Origin: Swaminathania salitolerans | Lineage (GTDB): Bacteria; Pseudomonadota; Alphaproteobacteria; Acetobacterales; Acetobacteraceae | Assembly: GCF_025994315.1 (NCBI RefSeq) | Contig: NZ_BAQE01000036.1 | Length of the DNA stretch: 21,416 bases | Reading direction: 5' to 3' (one strand) | In this document: piece after piece, positions 8,581-15,857 of the stretch | Numbering within the stretch: position 1 is the stretch's first letter | Layout of the letters: every line of letters begins with the position of its first letter | Notes under the pieces: model-generated | What the model was told of the DNA's origin: nothing | The model's database searches: none | The model's input: only the letters and a program-made list of their open reading frames with translations | Translations under genes and position numbers: made by a program

Positions 8581-10104
8581 TCAGAACTTGAGCATCATGG
8601 TCTGCATGACGAATGCGCCGCTGCGGGCACCTGCCCGACGCATGGCATGCGACGCGGAAAAGCCCGCGAGATCCTGTGTCCAGGCCCAGTGCGGCGCGAA
8701 ATTCCAGGCGAGCTGGGCCTGGGGTATGGTGCCGATATAACCGCCTGAGAGCGTGTCGCGCCAGGCATAGGTCTTGCCCACAGCATAGACAGCATCATCT
8801 GTGCTCTCGCGCCAGAAAAACGGAAGATGAAACTTGATGTGAAACGTCGCAGAGGGAGCCAGATCGAATGACGGCCCTGCACCGACCAGATTTTGCGATG
8901 TAAGCGAGAGGGTCACATCGTTATAATAGGGAAGCGGGAAATACGGCGCGGCAAAGGTGCCGACGGCGCCGCCTTGCGATCGAAAGGAGCCGCCGGAAAA
9001 CAGATCTGCCTGTATGCCCAGACTGGGCTTCCAGGCCTTGTCCGGCGCAGCGTACAATACAGCTGCATTGACGGCATAGGCCCGCACGGCCCGGCCCGGC
9101 AAGAGCCGGTCGGCCGGACGATATCGACCGCCCTGAAACACACCAGTCAGATTGACCGTGATCGGACCGGCCTTGCCCCAGAGGCGTGCCCCTATATTGT
9201 CGCGCCGGCTCGATGCGGCTTGCGCCCGCCCCGGTGCGGGAAGCGGCTGGGCGGCAAGAGGCCCGGAAAAGAGATATCCGATATAGAACAGATCCGCGAA
9301 GAGCTGTCCCGGTTTGCCCCACAGGCTGAAACCCGGAAGAGCCGTCGAGCTGTATCCCCCGAACATCCGTGCCGCGTAATTCGTCCCGTCTGAAAAAACG
9401 CCGACAGGGCGCTTGTCGGTCTGCGCGAAATCGAACAGGTCGAGCCGTGTCCGCTTCCAGATCGCATAGCCGCGCACGCCGTCCCATGTCAGCTGCGCAT
9501 TGGTCAGATCGCGCGCGGATTGCATGGAAACGGGCGCGTCGAGAAACACCTGCCGACCGCCGATCACGCCCGCCTTCGCCCCCAGCACGGTACCGCGAAT
9601 CTCCAGGATGCCCTGTTGCAGATCCAGCCGCACGCGCTGTGTCCCGCTCTGATAGCCATAATAATGCGCGCCACCGGCGAAAGCCTGCAGGAACTCCGCA
9701 TAGGCCCGGACATGTTTCCCGACGGACAGATCCGCGCCGTACTGGCTGCGAAGCAGAAGACGGGACGCGTTCGTCTTGCCTGCCGTACCCATCAGGGGAC
9801 GGTTTTCGAAGACATATCGCAGCCGTTCCTCGCCGGAAAAACTGATCCGGATATACGCCTTGTCACTCAGCGACAGGTTCTTCAGGCGCGCGAATCCGTC
9901 ATAGGGGCGCTTGCGACCCGGGGGCGTCGTGATCGTGGACCAGTCCTGCGCCCAGGACACCTGCCCGAAGCCGCCGACCGTTCCGAATCCCGCTGCTGCG
10001 CCATCGCCCTTGCTGAAAACGCCATAAGGCGGGGCTGCTGCCCGGGCAGGGAAGATTGCAAGAAAGGCCGGAAGCGAGGACAGCGCACACAGGCACGTCC
10101 TCAT
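8581..10104 (-). CDS. Outer-membrane porin, alginate-export (AlgE-like) family, in the nitrate operon
   Basis: The 507-residue protein begins with a signal peptide (MRTCLCALSSLPAFLAIFPARAAA region, cleavage expected near residue 24). The rest is rich in alternating aromatic/polar beta strands with many Tyr, Gly and Asn, and has the last residue Phe (MLKF), as beta-barrels recognised by BAM usually do. Segments such as RISFSGEERLRYVFENRPL, VIGGRQVFLDAP and NAQLTWDGVRGYAIW resemble the alginate-export porin family. The ATG overlaps the transporter stop (ATGA at 10101-10104); a much longer open frame runs upstream through the transporter gene but is a shadow. No alginate genes are nearby, and its place between transporter and reductase suggests passage of nitrate, nitrite or another anion through the outer membrane. 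Family assignment is moderate; the substrate is inference. Confidence 0.82.
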   Translation of the reverse strand: MRTCLCALSSLPAFLAIFPARAAAPPYGVFSKGDGAAAGFGTVGGFGQVSWAQDWSTITTPPGRKRPYDGFARLKNLSLSDKAYIRISFSGEERLRYVFENRPLMGTAGKTNASRLLLRSQYGADLSVGKHVRAYAEFLQAFAGGAHYYGYQSGTQRVRLDLQQGILEIRGTVLGAKAGVIGGRQVFLDAPVSMQSARDLTNAQLTWDGVRGYAIWKRTRLDLFDFAQTDKRPVGVFSDGTNYAARMFGGYSSTALPGFSLWGKPGQLFADLFYIGYLFSGPLAAQPLPAPGRAQAASSRRDNIGARLWGKAGPITVNLTGVFQGGRYRPADRLLPGRAVRAYAVNAAVLYAAPDKAWKPSLGIQADLFSGGSFRSQGGAVGTFAAPYFPLPYYNDVTLSLTSQNLVGAGPSFDLAPSATFHIKFHLPFFWRESTDDAVYAVGKTYAWRDTLSGGYIGTIPQAQLAWNFAPHWAWTQDLAGFSASHAMRRAGARSGAFVMQTMMLKF

Positions 10105-11306
10105 GCCTGTCCCCCGGAGACGGCGTTCCGGGCGGCTGCCGGACGCGCGCGCGATGCAAGGCAGGTCAGAAGCCCGAGGAAGGTGAAAGCCGCGAACAGA
10201 AGGAAGGCCGCCCCATATCCTCCCGTGGCATGACGGATCGTACCCAGGAGAACCGGCAGACAGAATCCGCCGATACCGCCGCTCATACCGACGAGTCCGG
10301 TCAGGATACCGACGGAGTTCGGAAACCAGGTCGGAACGAGCTGGAAGAGAGCCCCGTTCGCAAGACCCAGAGCCATCATGCCGACGAAGAAAGCAAGCAG
10401 CGCAAGCAGGAAGGACGGCAGACCGAGCCCGATCGACAGATAGACGATGCAGGCAGCAGCAAAGAGAATGGACAGGGCGCGGGTTCCCCCGATCCGGTCG
10501 GCCAGCGCCCCACCCAGCGGACGCACGAAAGACCCGGCAAACACGATCACGGCGGTACAGAACCCGGCGGTCGCAGGTCCGAGGCCATATTGATCGTTGA
10601 AATAGATGGTCAGAAACGAGGCCAGCCCCACGAAACCGCCAAATGTGACGGCGTAGATCCCCATCAACGTCCAGGCACCGCGCGCGTGCAGCAGGGGCAG
10701 CCATGCGCGCAAGCCGCCCGAGACGCGTCGCTTCGGTGGCTCCTTTGCAAGCATGACGAAGACGATCAGCACCAGAAGAAGCGGCAGAACGGCAAGCCCG
10801 AGCACATTCACCCAGCCGAGCTTCACCGCAAGCACCGGAGCGATGAGCGCCGCCAGAGCCGTGCCCGAATTCCCTGCGCCGGCAATGCCGAGCGCCGTCC
10901 CCTGATATTGCGGAGGATACCAGCCGGACACCAGAGGCAGCGCGACGGCAAAGGAGGCGCCCGCCACCCCGAGCAGCAACGCGACCGGAAACATGGCCCC
11001 ATAGGATGAGGGCGCGAGAAACCAGGTCACCATCAGCCCGGCGATGACAACGATCTGGGCGACGATCGCAGTGCGACGGGCGCCGAACAGATCCACGCAG
11101 GCGCCGAGCACGACCCGAAATCCTGCCCCTGCCAGTACCGGTGTTGCGACGAGCAGACCCTTCTGGCTCGCATTCAGATGCAGGGCATGGGAAATCGCAA
11201 TGCCGAGCGGCCCCAGAAGAACCCAGACCATGAAGGAAATATCGAAATAGAGGAAGGCAGCGATCAGGGTCGGAAGATGACCGGATTTGAAAAAAGCCCT
11301 GTCCAT
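10101..11306 (-). CDS. narK: NarK-type nitrate/nitrite MFS transporter
   Basis: The 401-residue membrane protein has about 12 hydrophobic segments and belongs to the nitrate-nitrite porter family of the major facilitator superfamily. Both family signatures are present: GIAGAGNSGTALAAL around N146 and GLVGMSGGIGGFCLP around G340. R64 (GAGFRVVLGACVD) and R262 (FVRPLGGALADRIGG) match the two substrate-binding arginines known from NarK. It would bring nitrate across the inner membrane for the downstream reductases. It is the first gene of the operon, about 130 nt after the candidate transcription start. The start codon has only a weak ribosome-binding site (GGAA, 7 nt away), possibly because leader structure matters more. 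It overlaps the porin gene by 4 nt. Whether it works as nitrate/proton symporter or nitrate/nitrite antiporter cannot be read from the sequence. Confidence 0.93.
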   Translation of the reverse strand: MDRAFFKSGHLPTLIAAFLYFDISFMVWVLLGPLGIAISHALHLNASQKGLLVATPVLAGAGFRVVLGACVDLFGARRTAIVAQIVVIAGLMVTWFLAPSSYGAMFPVALLLGVAGASFAVALPLVSGWYPPQYQGTALGIAGAGNSGTALAALIAPVLAVKLGWVNVLGLAVLPLLLVLIVFVMLAKEPPKRRVSGGLRAWLPLLHARGAWTLMGIYAVTFGGFVGLASFLTIYFNDQYGLGPATAGFCTAVIVFAGSFVRPLGGALADRIGGTRALSILFAAACIVYLSIGLGLPSFLLALLAFFVGMMALGLANGALFQLVPTWFPNSVGILTGLVGMSGGIGGFCLPVLLGTIRHATGGYGAAFLLFAAFTFLGLLTCLASRARPAAARNAVSGGQA

Positions 11307-11336
11307 GGCGGTTTCCAGATGACGGCACGCCCTCGG

Positions 11337-11384
11337 GACTTGCCGGTCAAGCCTTCACGGCATCAGGGTCTTCCTTGGCCCTGA
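11337..11384 (-). promoter_or_regulatory. Putative NasT (ANTAR) target: two-hairpin leader RNA
   Basis: In the transcribed strand, hairpin 1 (11363-11384) has a TCAGGG/CCCTGA stem, a C·A mismatch, a closing C-G pair and hexaloop AAGGAA, with A at position 1 and G at position 4. Nine nt later, hairpin 2 (11337-11353) has stem GGCTTG/CAAGTC (one G·U) and loop ACCGG, again A first and G fourth. Paired hairpins with A1/G4 loops are the known ANTAR recognition element. The 3' arm of hairpin 2 can instead pair in a GC-rich hairpin (GGCA...TGCC, down to about 11323), which would exclude it. That third hairpin has no clear T tract, so the terminator half is weak. Confidence 0.5.
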
Positions 11385-11447
11385 GTTCGATATGGATCGC
11401 CACCCTGCCCCGACGCCGCCATTGACGCGATGTGGCTCTTTTTCTGG

Positions 11448-11477
11448 ATCCTAACAGCAGATTCGATCTCGCGTCAA
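11448..11477 (-). promoter_or_regulatory. Candidate promoter of the nitrate operon
   Basis: On the minus strand TTGACG (-35, at 11472-11477) and TAGGAT (-10, at 11448-11453) are separated by 18 bp. This matches the housekeeping sigma consensus at 5/6 and 4/6 positions and would start a leader of about 130 nt ahead of the transporter gene. No sigma-54 (GG-N10-GC) site was found. Confidence 0.45.
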
Positions 11478-11520
11478 ACTGATCCGATATCAGAATAAAA
11501 CGACATGAGAACTATTTGCA

Positions 11521-11557
11521 TCCCGACCGGGGCGCCGCTCATCGGAGCGGACCGGGA
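11521..11557 (-). terminator. Possible hairpin terminator after the LysR gene
   Basis: About 80 nt past the LysR stop, the minus strand can fold with outer arms TCCCG/CGGGA and inner arms CCGCT/AGCGG around a CCGATG loop. There is no T tract after it, so its role is uncertain. It would help insulate the LysR gene from the nitrate promoter directly downstream. Confidence 0.3.
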
Positions 11558-11636
11558 GGGACGTGCACCCCGCACTACGCGGCGTCGATCCGCTTTTCGT
11601 TCCACCATACGCGCATGAAAGACGAGGGAATGAGCG

Positions 11637-12521
11637 CTATGGGGGCGTCATCAGATGGGTCCGCAGCGCATCGACGAAAACGCGAACCTTGGTCGACAGG
11701 CTTCGATGCGCCGCATAAACCGCATGAGCCTCGACGATTTCCGTCCTGAAACCGGCAAGCAGGTGCACGAGCCTCCCCTGCGCGACGGCGGGCCGGGCGA
11801 TGAAAGCGGGGAGTCGCCCTATGCCCCCGCCCTGTTCGAGCAGGATTTGCAGCACGGCGGGCTCCGGAACGACGGTTCCGACTCCGACGGAGACGCGGCT
11901 TTCACGATTGGCATGATCGTGAAAGCGCCAGATCGAGGGTTGGTCGCTCCATCCGATCAGGGTGTGACCGGCAAGATCGGACGGCACGACCGGCGTGCCA
12001 TTCCGTGAAAGATAGGACGGACTGGCACATGGCCATAAGGCAATGCCGCCAAGTTTACGGGCAATCAGATCGGAATCCCGCATGGCACCGATACGGATCG
12101 CAACGTCGACATCCTCATTCGCCAGATCGGCAAGCCGGTTCTCGGCCTCGAGATGAACGCGCAGCTCGGGATAGCAACGCAGGAATTCGGGCAGCATCGG
12201 CGCGATCAGACCGATCGCGAACGTGGTCGCCGCGCTGATTTTCAGAAGACCGCGGGGCTGTCCGGTCACGCCGTCGAGCGCGGCCTCGGCCTCGCTGAGA
12301 TCGTCCATGATGCGTCTTGCGTGAATCAGCAGGATCCGGCCGGCCTCCGTCAGCCTCAGGACTCGCGGGCCGCGCTCGAAAAGCTTTGCCCCGATCTCGC
12401 TCTCGAGACGGGACAAGCTGCGGCTCAGCGACGATTTCGGCGTAGCCCCGACACGCGCGGCCGTGCTGAGGCTCATGGAATCGGCAATTCTCACGAAAGT
12501 GCGGAGGTCGTCCGAGTTCAT
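11637..12521 (-). CDS. LysR-family transcriptional regulator (CrgA-like group), divergent from NmrA-like gene
   Basis: The 294-residue protein has an N-terminal winged helix-turn-helix (about 1-60: DDLRTFVRIADSMSLSTAAR, then SSLSRSLSRLESEIGAKLFER) and a C-terminal substrate-binding domain of the periplasmic-binding-protein type. The ATG at 12521 gives the normal distance to the helix-turn-helix; an in-frame ATG 18 residues upstream gives an unusual N-terminal extension. It is divergent from the NmrA-like gene 96 bp away, the usual layout for a LysR protein and its target. An inverted repeat (12527-12544) covers its ribosome-binding region, suggesting autoregulation. The effector is unknown. 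Although next to the nitrate operon, its divergent partner is the NmrA-like gene, so a role in nitrate control is not implied. Confidence 0.92.
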   Translation of the reverse strand: MNSDDLRTFVRIADSMSLSTAARVGATPKSSLSRSLSRLESEIGAKLFERGPRVLRLTEAGRILLIHARRIMDDLSEAEAALDGVTGQPRGLLKISAATTFAIGLIAPMLPEFLRCYPELRVHLEAENRLADLANEDVDVAIRIGAMRDSDLIARKLGGIALWPCASPSYLSRNGTPVVPSDLAGHTLIGWSDQPSIWRFHDHANRESRVSVGVGTVVPEPAVLQILLEQGGGIGRLPAFIARPAVAQGRLVHLLAGFRTEIVEAHAVYAAHRSLSTKVRVFVDALRTHLMTPP

Positions 12522-12526
12522 GGCAT

Positions 12527-12544
12527 CGTTCCAGAAATGGAACG
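12527..12544. promoter_or_regulatory. Inverted repeat, probable LysR operator
   Basis: CGTTCC, six bases (AGAAAT), then GGAACG form a perfect dyad five bases from the LysR start codon. The right arm, read on the minus strand, also supplies the only GGAA ribosome-binding element for that gene. A dyad of similar arms lies at the start of the second LysR gene (20610-20626). Confidence 0.45.
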
Positions 12545-12617
12545 CCCTGTCTACGATACTCCCCCTGATCTGCAAAGCAGGAACGGCCTAACCTGACATT
12601 CAACAAGGAGGGCGGAG

Positions 12618-13484
12618 ATGTCCAAACCAATCGTTCTGATCACGGGGGCCACCGGACAGCAGGGAGGAGCCACGATCCGCGCGCTGCAGCGCCGCGGATA
12701 TGGCCGGATACGCGCGCTCGTCCGCAACCCGCAGGCCCCGAAAGCGGTCGCGCTGGCACGGAGCGGCGTCGCGCTCGCTCAGGGCGATCTCGATGACGAG
12801 CGATCCCTGCACGCGGCGCTTACCGATGTCAGCGGCGTTCTGTCGGTTCAGTCGCCCATGAAGATCGGGCCTGCCGGAGAGGAACGACAGGGAAAGAGGC
12901 TCGCACGCCTCGCGGCCGAGCACGGCGTGCGCCATTTCGTCCAGTGTTCCGCCGGGGGTGTGGAAAGAGAGAGCGGTGTGCCGCATTTCGAAAGCAAGAG
13001 GGCGATCGAGCGACATATCGCAGATCTGGGACTGCCTGCGACGATCTTGCGTCCGGCGGCCTTCATGGAAAATTTCTCGGGTGCGGTATTCCGTCTCACC
13101 ATGCTCTCCATGATGAAGACCTTCCTCCGTCCGGACCAGACGATGCAGCTCGTCTCGGTGCAGGATGTGGGATGGTTTGCAGCCGAGGCCTTCGAACGCC
13201 GCGACCGCTATATCGGCCAGTCGATCGAGCTTGCCGGAGACAGCGTGACGCCCGGATCGGCTGCATCCGTTCTCAGGGCATCCGGTGCACGTCCGAGCCG
13301 GGGCTTCACGCTGCCCGGCATGATGCTGGCGCGCCTGCCCGAGGATTTCCGGCTGATGTTCGCGTGGATCGCACGAGACGGGTTCCGCGCCGACATCCAG
13401 GCCCTGCGGCGCACCTATCCCGGGTTGCTGACCCTCGCGGAATGGGCGCAGCAAAACGCCCGGGGCGCCGGACGCGGTTCATGA
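12618..13484 (+). CDS. NmrA-like NAD(P)-binding protein (atypical short-chain dehydrogenase family)
   Basis: The 288-residue protein has an N-terminal Rossmann motif LITGATGQQG (residues 7-16; GxxGxxG pattern), followed by GDLDDERSL and a FVQCSAGGVE strand, the pattern of NmrA/HSCARG-type proteins. Such proteins bind NAD(P) and either sense its redox state or act as quinone- or isoflavone-type reductases. The SDR Tyr-x-x-x-Lys catalytic pair is replaced here by HFESKRAIE, so K is kept and Tyr is lost, which fits NmrA-like rather than classical dehydrogenase members. A strong Shine-Dalgarno (AGGAGG at 12606-12611) supports the start. It is divergent from a LysR gene that probably controls it. 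The substrate, or whether it is a sensor, cannot be told. Confidence 0.9.
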   Translation: MSKPIVLITGATGQQGGATIRALQRRGYGRIRALVRNPQAPKAVALARSGVALAQGDLDDERSLHAALTDVSGVLSVQSPMKIGPAGEERQGKRLARLAAEHGVRHFVQCSAGGVERESGVPHFESKRAIERHIADLGLPATILRPAAFMENFSGAVFRLTMLSMMKTFLRPDQTMQLVSVQDVGWFAAEAFERRDRYIGQSIELAGDSVTPGSAASVLRASGARPSRGFTLPGMMLARLPEDFRLMFAWIARDGFRADIQALRRTYPGLLTLAEWAQQNARGAGRGS

Positions 13485-13509
13485 CTGGCGTATCGGCAGC
13501 CCCGTGCTG

Positions 13510-13554
13510 AAAAAAAACTCCCGGTCCCGCGCGAAGACGAACGGGATAACCGGA
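13510..13554 (-). terminator. Strong intrinsic terminator of the OprB-like porin gene
   Basis: On the minus strand, arms TCCGG...TCCCG pair with CGGGA...CCGGGA (one bulged G) around the TTCGTCTTCG loop region and run into eight consecutive T residues (A run at 13510-13517 on the plus strand). It lies about 50 nt beyond the porin stop. No comparable T tract exists in the plus direction for the convergent NmrA-like gene. Confidence 0.8.
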
Positions 13555-13606
13555 TCCGCCCGACCGGTCCGGTGGCGATACCGGACGACACCGATATCGG
13601 CGCTAT

Positions 13607-15046
13607 CTACAGGACAGCGTGCAGTCTCAGGCCGATAACATCGACCTGCGGTTTGTTCCGTTGCAGGTTCGTGCGCCAGATATGCTGATAATCGGGCTGC
13701 ACCGACACGCCTTTATAGAGCTGGAAGGCGTAGGTCGCTTCCAGCGTCATGAGATGGCTCTGGGGATAGGTCGCGTTCCCCGGAAGGGGATCCCCCTTGC
13801 GATAGCGCTCCCATTGGGCAGCGATCAGGGATGAACTTGCAAAGGTTTCCGACCATTCGACGCCGATCGTATCTTTCGGACGCCTTTTGAAGAACCCGCG
13901 ATCGACAAGACCCGCAAAGACCTGAAAACCGTAGGGACTGTTATTCTCCTGCCCTCGTGTCATCCCGGCAAGTATGTAGGTTCCATGCAAGGGACCGTCT
14001 CCATGGCGGACGATCATCTGATCCGCCTCGAGCCATAATTGCGTCTTGCCGTTCGTCTGGCGATGCGGCTTCCCGGACTGCACTGCGGAGTTCATATCGG
14101 TATCGAAATACAGATCCGGATAATTCGACGAGTCGTAGGCGACACCGAATTTGTAATGTCCGACGAGGTGGTTCTTTCCGAAAGAGGGTATCCACCCGAA
14201 CTCGACCGGCACATAAACCCCAGTGTACAGACTGGTTCCCATACGAAAACCGGATCTGTCGTAGCGGTTCGTGTTCAGATCGGGATTGACCCCATACACA
14301 CCGGTCTGGGCGTAGACGCCGCTATCGGGCCAGTAGCGCACGCGTCCACCCCAGACGGATCCGGGATAGGTCGCAAATCCGGCGTCGTTCCTGGTGAGAG
14401 ACTTGGGCACGCCGCAATTCGATTTATTCATGAAAACGCAGTAAAGCGGCGAGTTTGCGAAATCGATATTGACGGGCATCTTCCCCATGGCAATCTGCAT
14501 ATGATTGCGGAGCAGGTTCTGCGTCGCATAGACATAAACCAGCTTGACCCCCACATCGCCACCGGACCCGAAAATCTCCTGATATCCATTCAGCGAATGA
14601 TCCCCTAGATCCGCTGCCAGATTGTGGCCGGCCCGGTTCACGAACACGGCGTGGGTCCGCAGCCCCTGCCATCCGACGAGACGACCCCAGTCAAGATCGA
14701 GTTCGGCACCGATCTGATGGGCATAAGCGGCATCGCCGGCATGCGCCGTGTCGAGAGCTATGGCGCTCTCGGAGGTATAATCCACGACGATGCCTATACC
14801 TTTTTCATTGAGCTTTCTGACCAGAGTCCCCCAGGCTTCGACGCTGTTCTCCACCTTCGGCGTGAAGGGTGTATTTGCGAAAGACGTCGGCGTATCGAGT
14901 TCGAAAAGCGGTGCGGACCTCGAGACAGGCCCGCGATACTGGGCCTGTGCATCGGAAACCGGCAGGACGCACCAGACCATGGTCGTCGCTGCAAGGAGCC
15001 GATGAACATGCGCCGCATATGACGAGGGAGAGCGCAAAGCAGACAT
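13607..15046 (-). CDS. OprB-family carbohydrate-selective outer-membrane porin
   Basis: The 479-residue protein has an N-terminal signal peptide (MSALRSPSSY start, hydrophobic LLAATTMVWCVLPVSDAQAQ, cleavage expected after AQA). The mature part is typical of OprB: GIGIVVDYTSESAIAL near the N-terminus, WQGLRTHAVFVNRAG, IAMGKMPVNIDFANSPLYC, aromatic beta strands, and a C-terminal hairpin ending VDVIGLRLHAVL. OprB porins let sugars such as glucose pass the outer membrane. The gene is divergent from the dehydrogenase operon, so sugar or polyol supply to that periplasmic enzyme is the likely job. The start is uncertain: no Shine-Dalgarno precedes 15046, and the frame stays open further upstream. 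A 12-bp direct duplication (GGGCACAGGA-AC/GC, 15058-15081) sits just upstream of the start codon. A strong terminator follows the gene. Confidence 0.9.
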   Translation of the reverse strand: MSALRSPSSYAAHVHRLLAATTMVWCVLPVSDAQAQYRGPVSRSAPLFELDTPTSFANTPFTPKVENSVEAWGTLVRKLNEKGIGIVVDYTSESAIALDTAHAGDAAYAHQIGAELDLDWGRLVGWQGLRTHAVFVNRAGHNLAADLGDHSLNGYQEIFGSGGDVGVKLVYVYATQNLLRNHMQIAMGKMPVNIDFANSPLYCVFMNKSNCGVPKSLTRNDAGFATYPGSVWGGRVRYWPDSGVYAQTGVYGVNPDLNTNRYDRSGFRMGTSLYTGVYVPVEFGWIPSFGKNHLVGHYKFGVAYDSSNYPDLYFDTDMNSAVQSGKPHRQTNGKTQLWLEADQMIVRHGDGPLHGTYILAGMTRGQENNSPYGFQVFAGLVDRGFFKRRPKDTIGVEWSETFASSSLIAAQWERYRKGDPLPGNATYPQSHLMTLEATYAFQLYKGVSVQPDYQHIWRTNLQRNKPQVDVIGLRLHAVL

Positions 15047-15462
15047 CGCCCGGAAAGGGGCACAGGAACGGGCACAGGAGCGGAAACGGGCAATCACGTC
15101 GGACGACACGTGCTTGCAGCATGGAACACGTTGCCGGAAAGGCGTTCGCCCAAGCGATCGGGACAGGGCCGGCCGGTCGCCCATCCGGCGCGGCGATCGC
15201 GGGGCACATCCGCTTCCGGGCCGGGATCGCTCGTTCTGGGCAGAAACAGCCACCTGCCAGTATCGGCGACCCTGCCGGTCTGTCGAACGGGCGTTTCCGT
15301 ATCGGAGAGTCCGGATAGGGCGATCTCTTTCGGAGCGGCAACGCTTTTTTCTTGCATGACTATTCCAGTAATCATCGTCTTGCCGGTTATTCGACCTGCA
15401 CGATCCAAAACATCGATCCGCCCCATAACGCGAGCCCGTCTCCAGAGCGCTATTCCGGAGAT

Positions 15463-15504
15463 GCGCATCCATTCAGGCGCATCCATTCAGGCGCATCCAT
15501 TCAC
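15463..15504 (+). repeat. Three tandem copies of a 14-bp repeat
   Basis: GCGCATCCATTCAG occurs at 15463-15476 and 15477-15490 exactly, and at 15491-15504 with the last base changed to C. The arrangement resembles iterons or a repeated operator. It lies 67 bp before the DnaA-box sequence and about 350 bp before the dehydrogenase operon. Confidence 0.85.
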
Positions 15505-15570
15505 GCGTGCTCAGGAAGGCGCGTTCTTCAGGCATATCAGGCCCGCGCTCCGTTCGAATTCAGCGCGCAA

Positions 15571-15579
15571 TTATCCACA
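15571..15579 (+). other. Perfect match to the DnaA-box consensus
   Basis: TTATCCACA matches the strict DnaA-box consensus. A weaker relative, TTATCCAGT, lies near 15703. By chance a given 9-mer is expected less than once in a window of this size, counting both strands, so a single hit is suggestive only. No replication initiator gene is nearby. Confidence 0.35.
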
Positions 15580-15608
15580 TAAGCGGGGAATATCCGGAAA
15601 TATACGAG

Positions 15609-15614
15609 TATAAT
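15609..15614 (+). promoter_or_regulatory. Candidate -10 element upstream of the dehydrogenase operon
   Basis: A perfect TATAAT occurs at the start of the AT-rich tract, with the small dyad TATAC-GA-GTATA (15601-15612) over it. No good -35 is found 16-18 bp upstream, so an activator may be needed, or the true promoter is elsewhere in the AT-rich tract. Confidence 0.3.
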
Positions 15615-15676
15615 CTCCCCACACCCGGAAATCTTCATGCTTATGTTTGTACAATCCGATAATCTACATATATGGA

Positions 15677-15695
15677 TTTTTTAAAAGTTAAAAAA
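15677..15695. repeat. AT-only inverted repeat (8-3-8)
   Basis: TTTTTTAA, three bases (AAG), then TTAAAAAA form a perfect inverted repeat in the centre of the AT-rich tract. It could be a regulator site, bent DNA, an easily melted stretch, or a chance product of local base composition. Confidence 0.4.
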
Positions 15696-15857
15696 CGATC
15701 ATTTATCCAGTACATTATGTTGATTATATTTAACTTTATCGAACCTTATAAGTGCTGCACACGTTATTCAGGCACCAAGCTGGATACAATAGGGATTTCC
15801 GCAAGAAATCTCATGAAAATCCGTGATGAGAGCCGATTTCTTCTTGAAGACTGAGCC

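Larger units (their letters stand above)
15047..15857. other. Large divergent intergenic region between porin and dehydrogenase operon
   Basis: About 810 bp without a convincing gene. Open frames on both strands (such as 15094-15486 minus and 15672-15854 plus) show no known domain and no good ribosome-binding site. The half near the porin is GC-rich; the half near the dehydrogenase is clearly AT-rich from about 15600 to 15780. It holds a 12-bp duplication (15058-15081), three 14-bp tandem repeats (15463-15504), a perfect DnaA-box sequence (15571-15579), a perfect TATAAT (15609-15614) and an 8-3-8 inverted repeat (15677-15695). Promoters for both flanking transcripts must lie here. Confidence 0.6.

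Noticed and set aside
5616..8591. 991-codon open frame on the plus strand opposite nirBD
   Set aside because: It is the antisense shadow of a clearly recognisable nitrite reductase. GC-rich codon use keeps such frames open, and the translation shows no domain.
10101..11328. Extension of the porin frame upstream through the whole transporter gene (a 915-codon frame)
   Set aside because: The upstream part is an out-of-frame reading of the NarK-type gene. A signal peptide begins exactly at the ATGA overlap at 10104, which fixes the real start.
11321..11343. Possible sigma-54 promoter (GGCACG...TTGC) near the transporter start
   Set aside because: It is on the opposite strand to the operon and the GG-to-GC spacing is not the required 10 bp.
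12600..13454. Minus-strand open frame opposite the NmrA-like gene
   Set aside because: The plus-strand gene has a strong Shine-Dalgarno and a Rossmann motif. The antisense product shows no domain.
13485..13606. Terminator for the NmrA-like gene on the plus strand
   Set aside because: Stems such as ACCGGA/TCCGGT exist, but no T tract follows on the plus strand. The clear terminator here faces the porin gene.
15094..15486. 130-codon minus-strand frame upstream of the porin
   Set aside because: No domain recognised. It crosses the 14-bp repeats and several competing frames are open over the same bases on both strands.
15672..15854. 60-codon plus-strand frame just ahead of the dehydrogenase small subunit
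   Set aside because: It has no Shine-Dalgarno and lies in the AT-rich tract where promoters are expected; composition alone explains its Lys/Ile/Phe-rich product.
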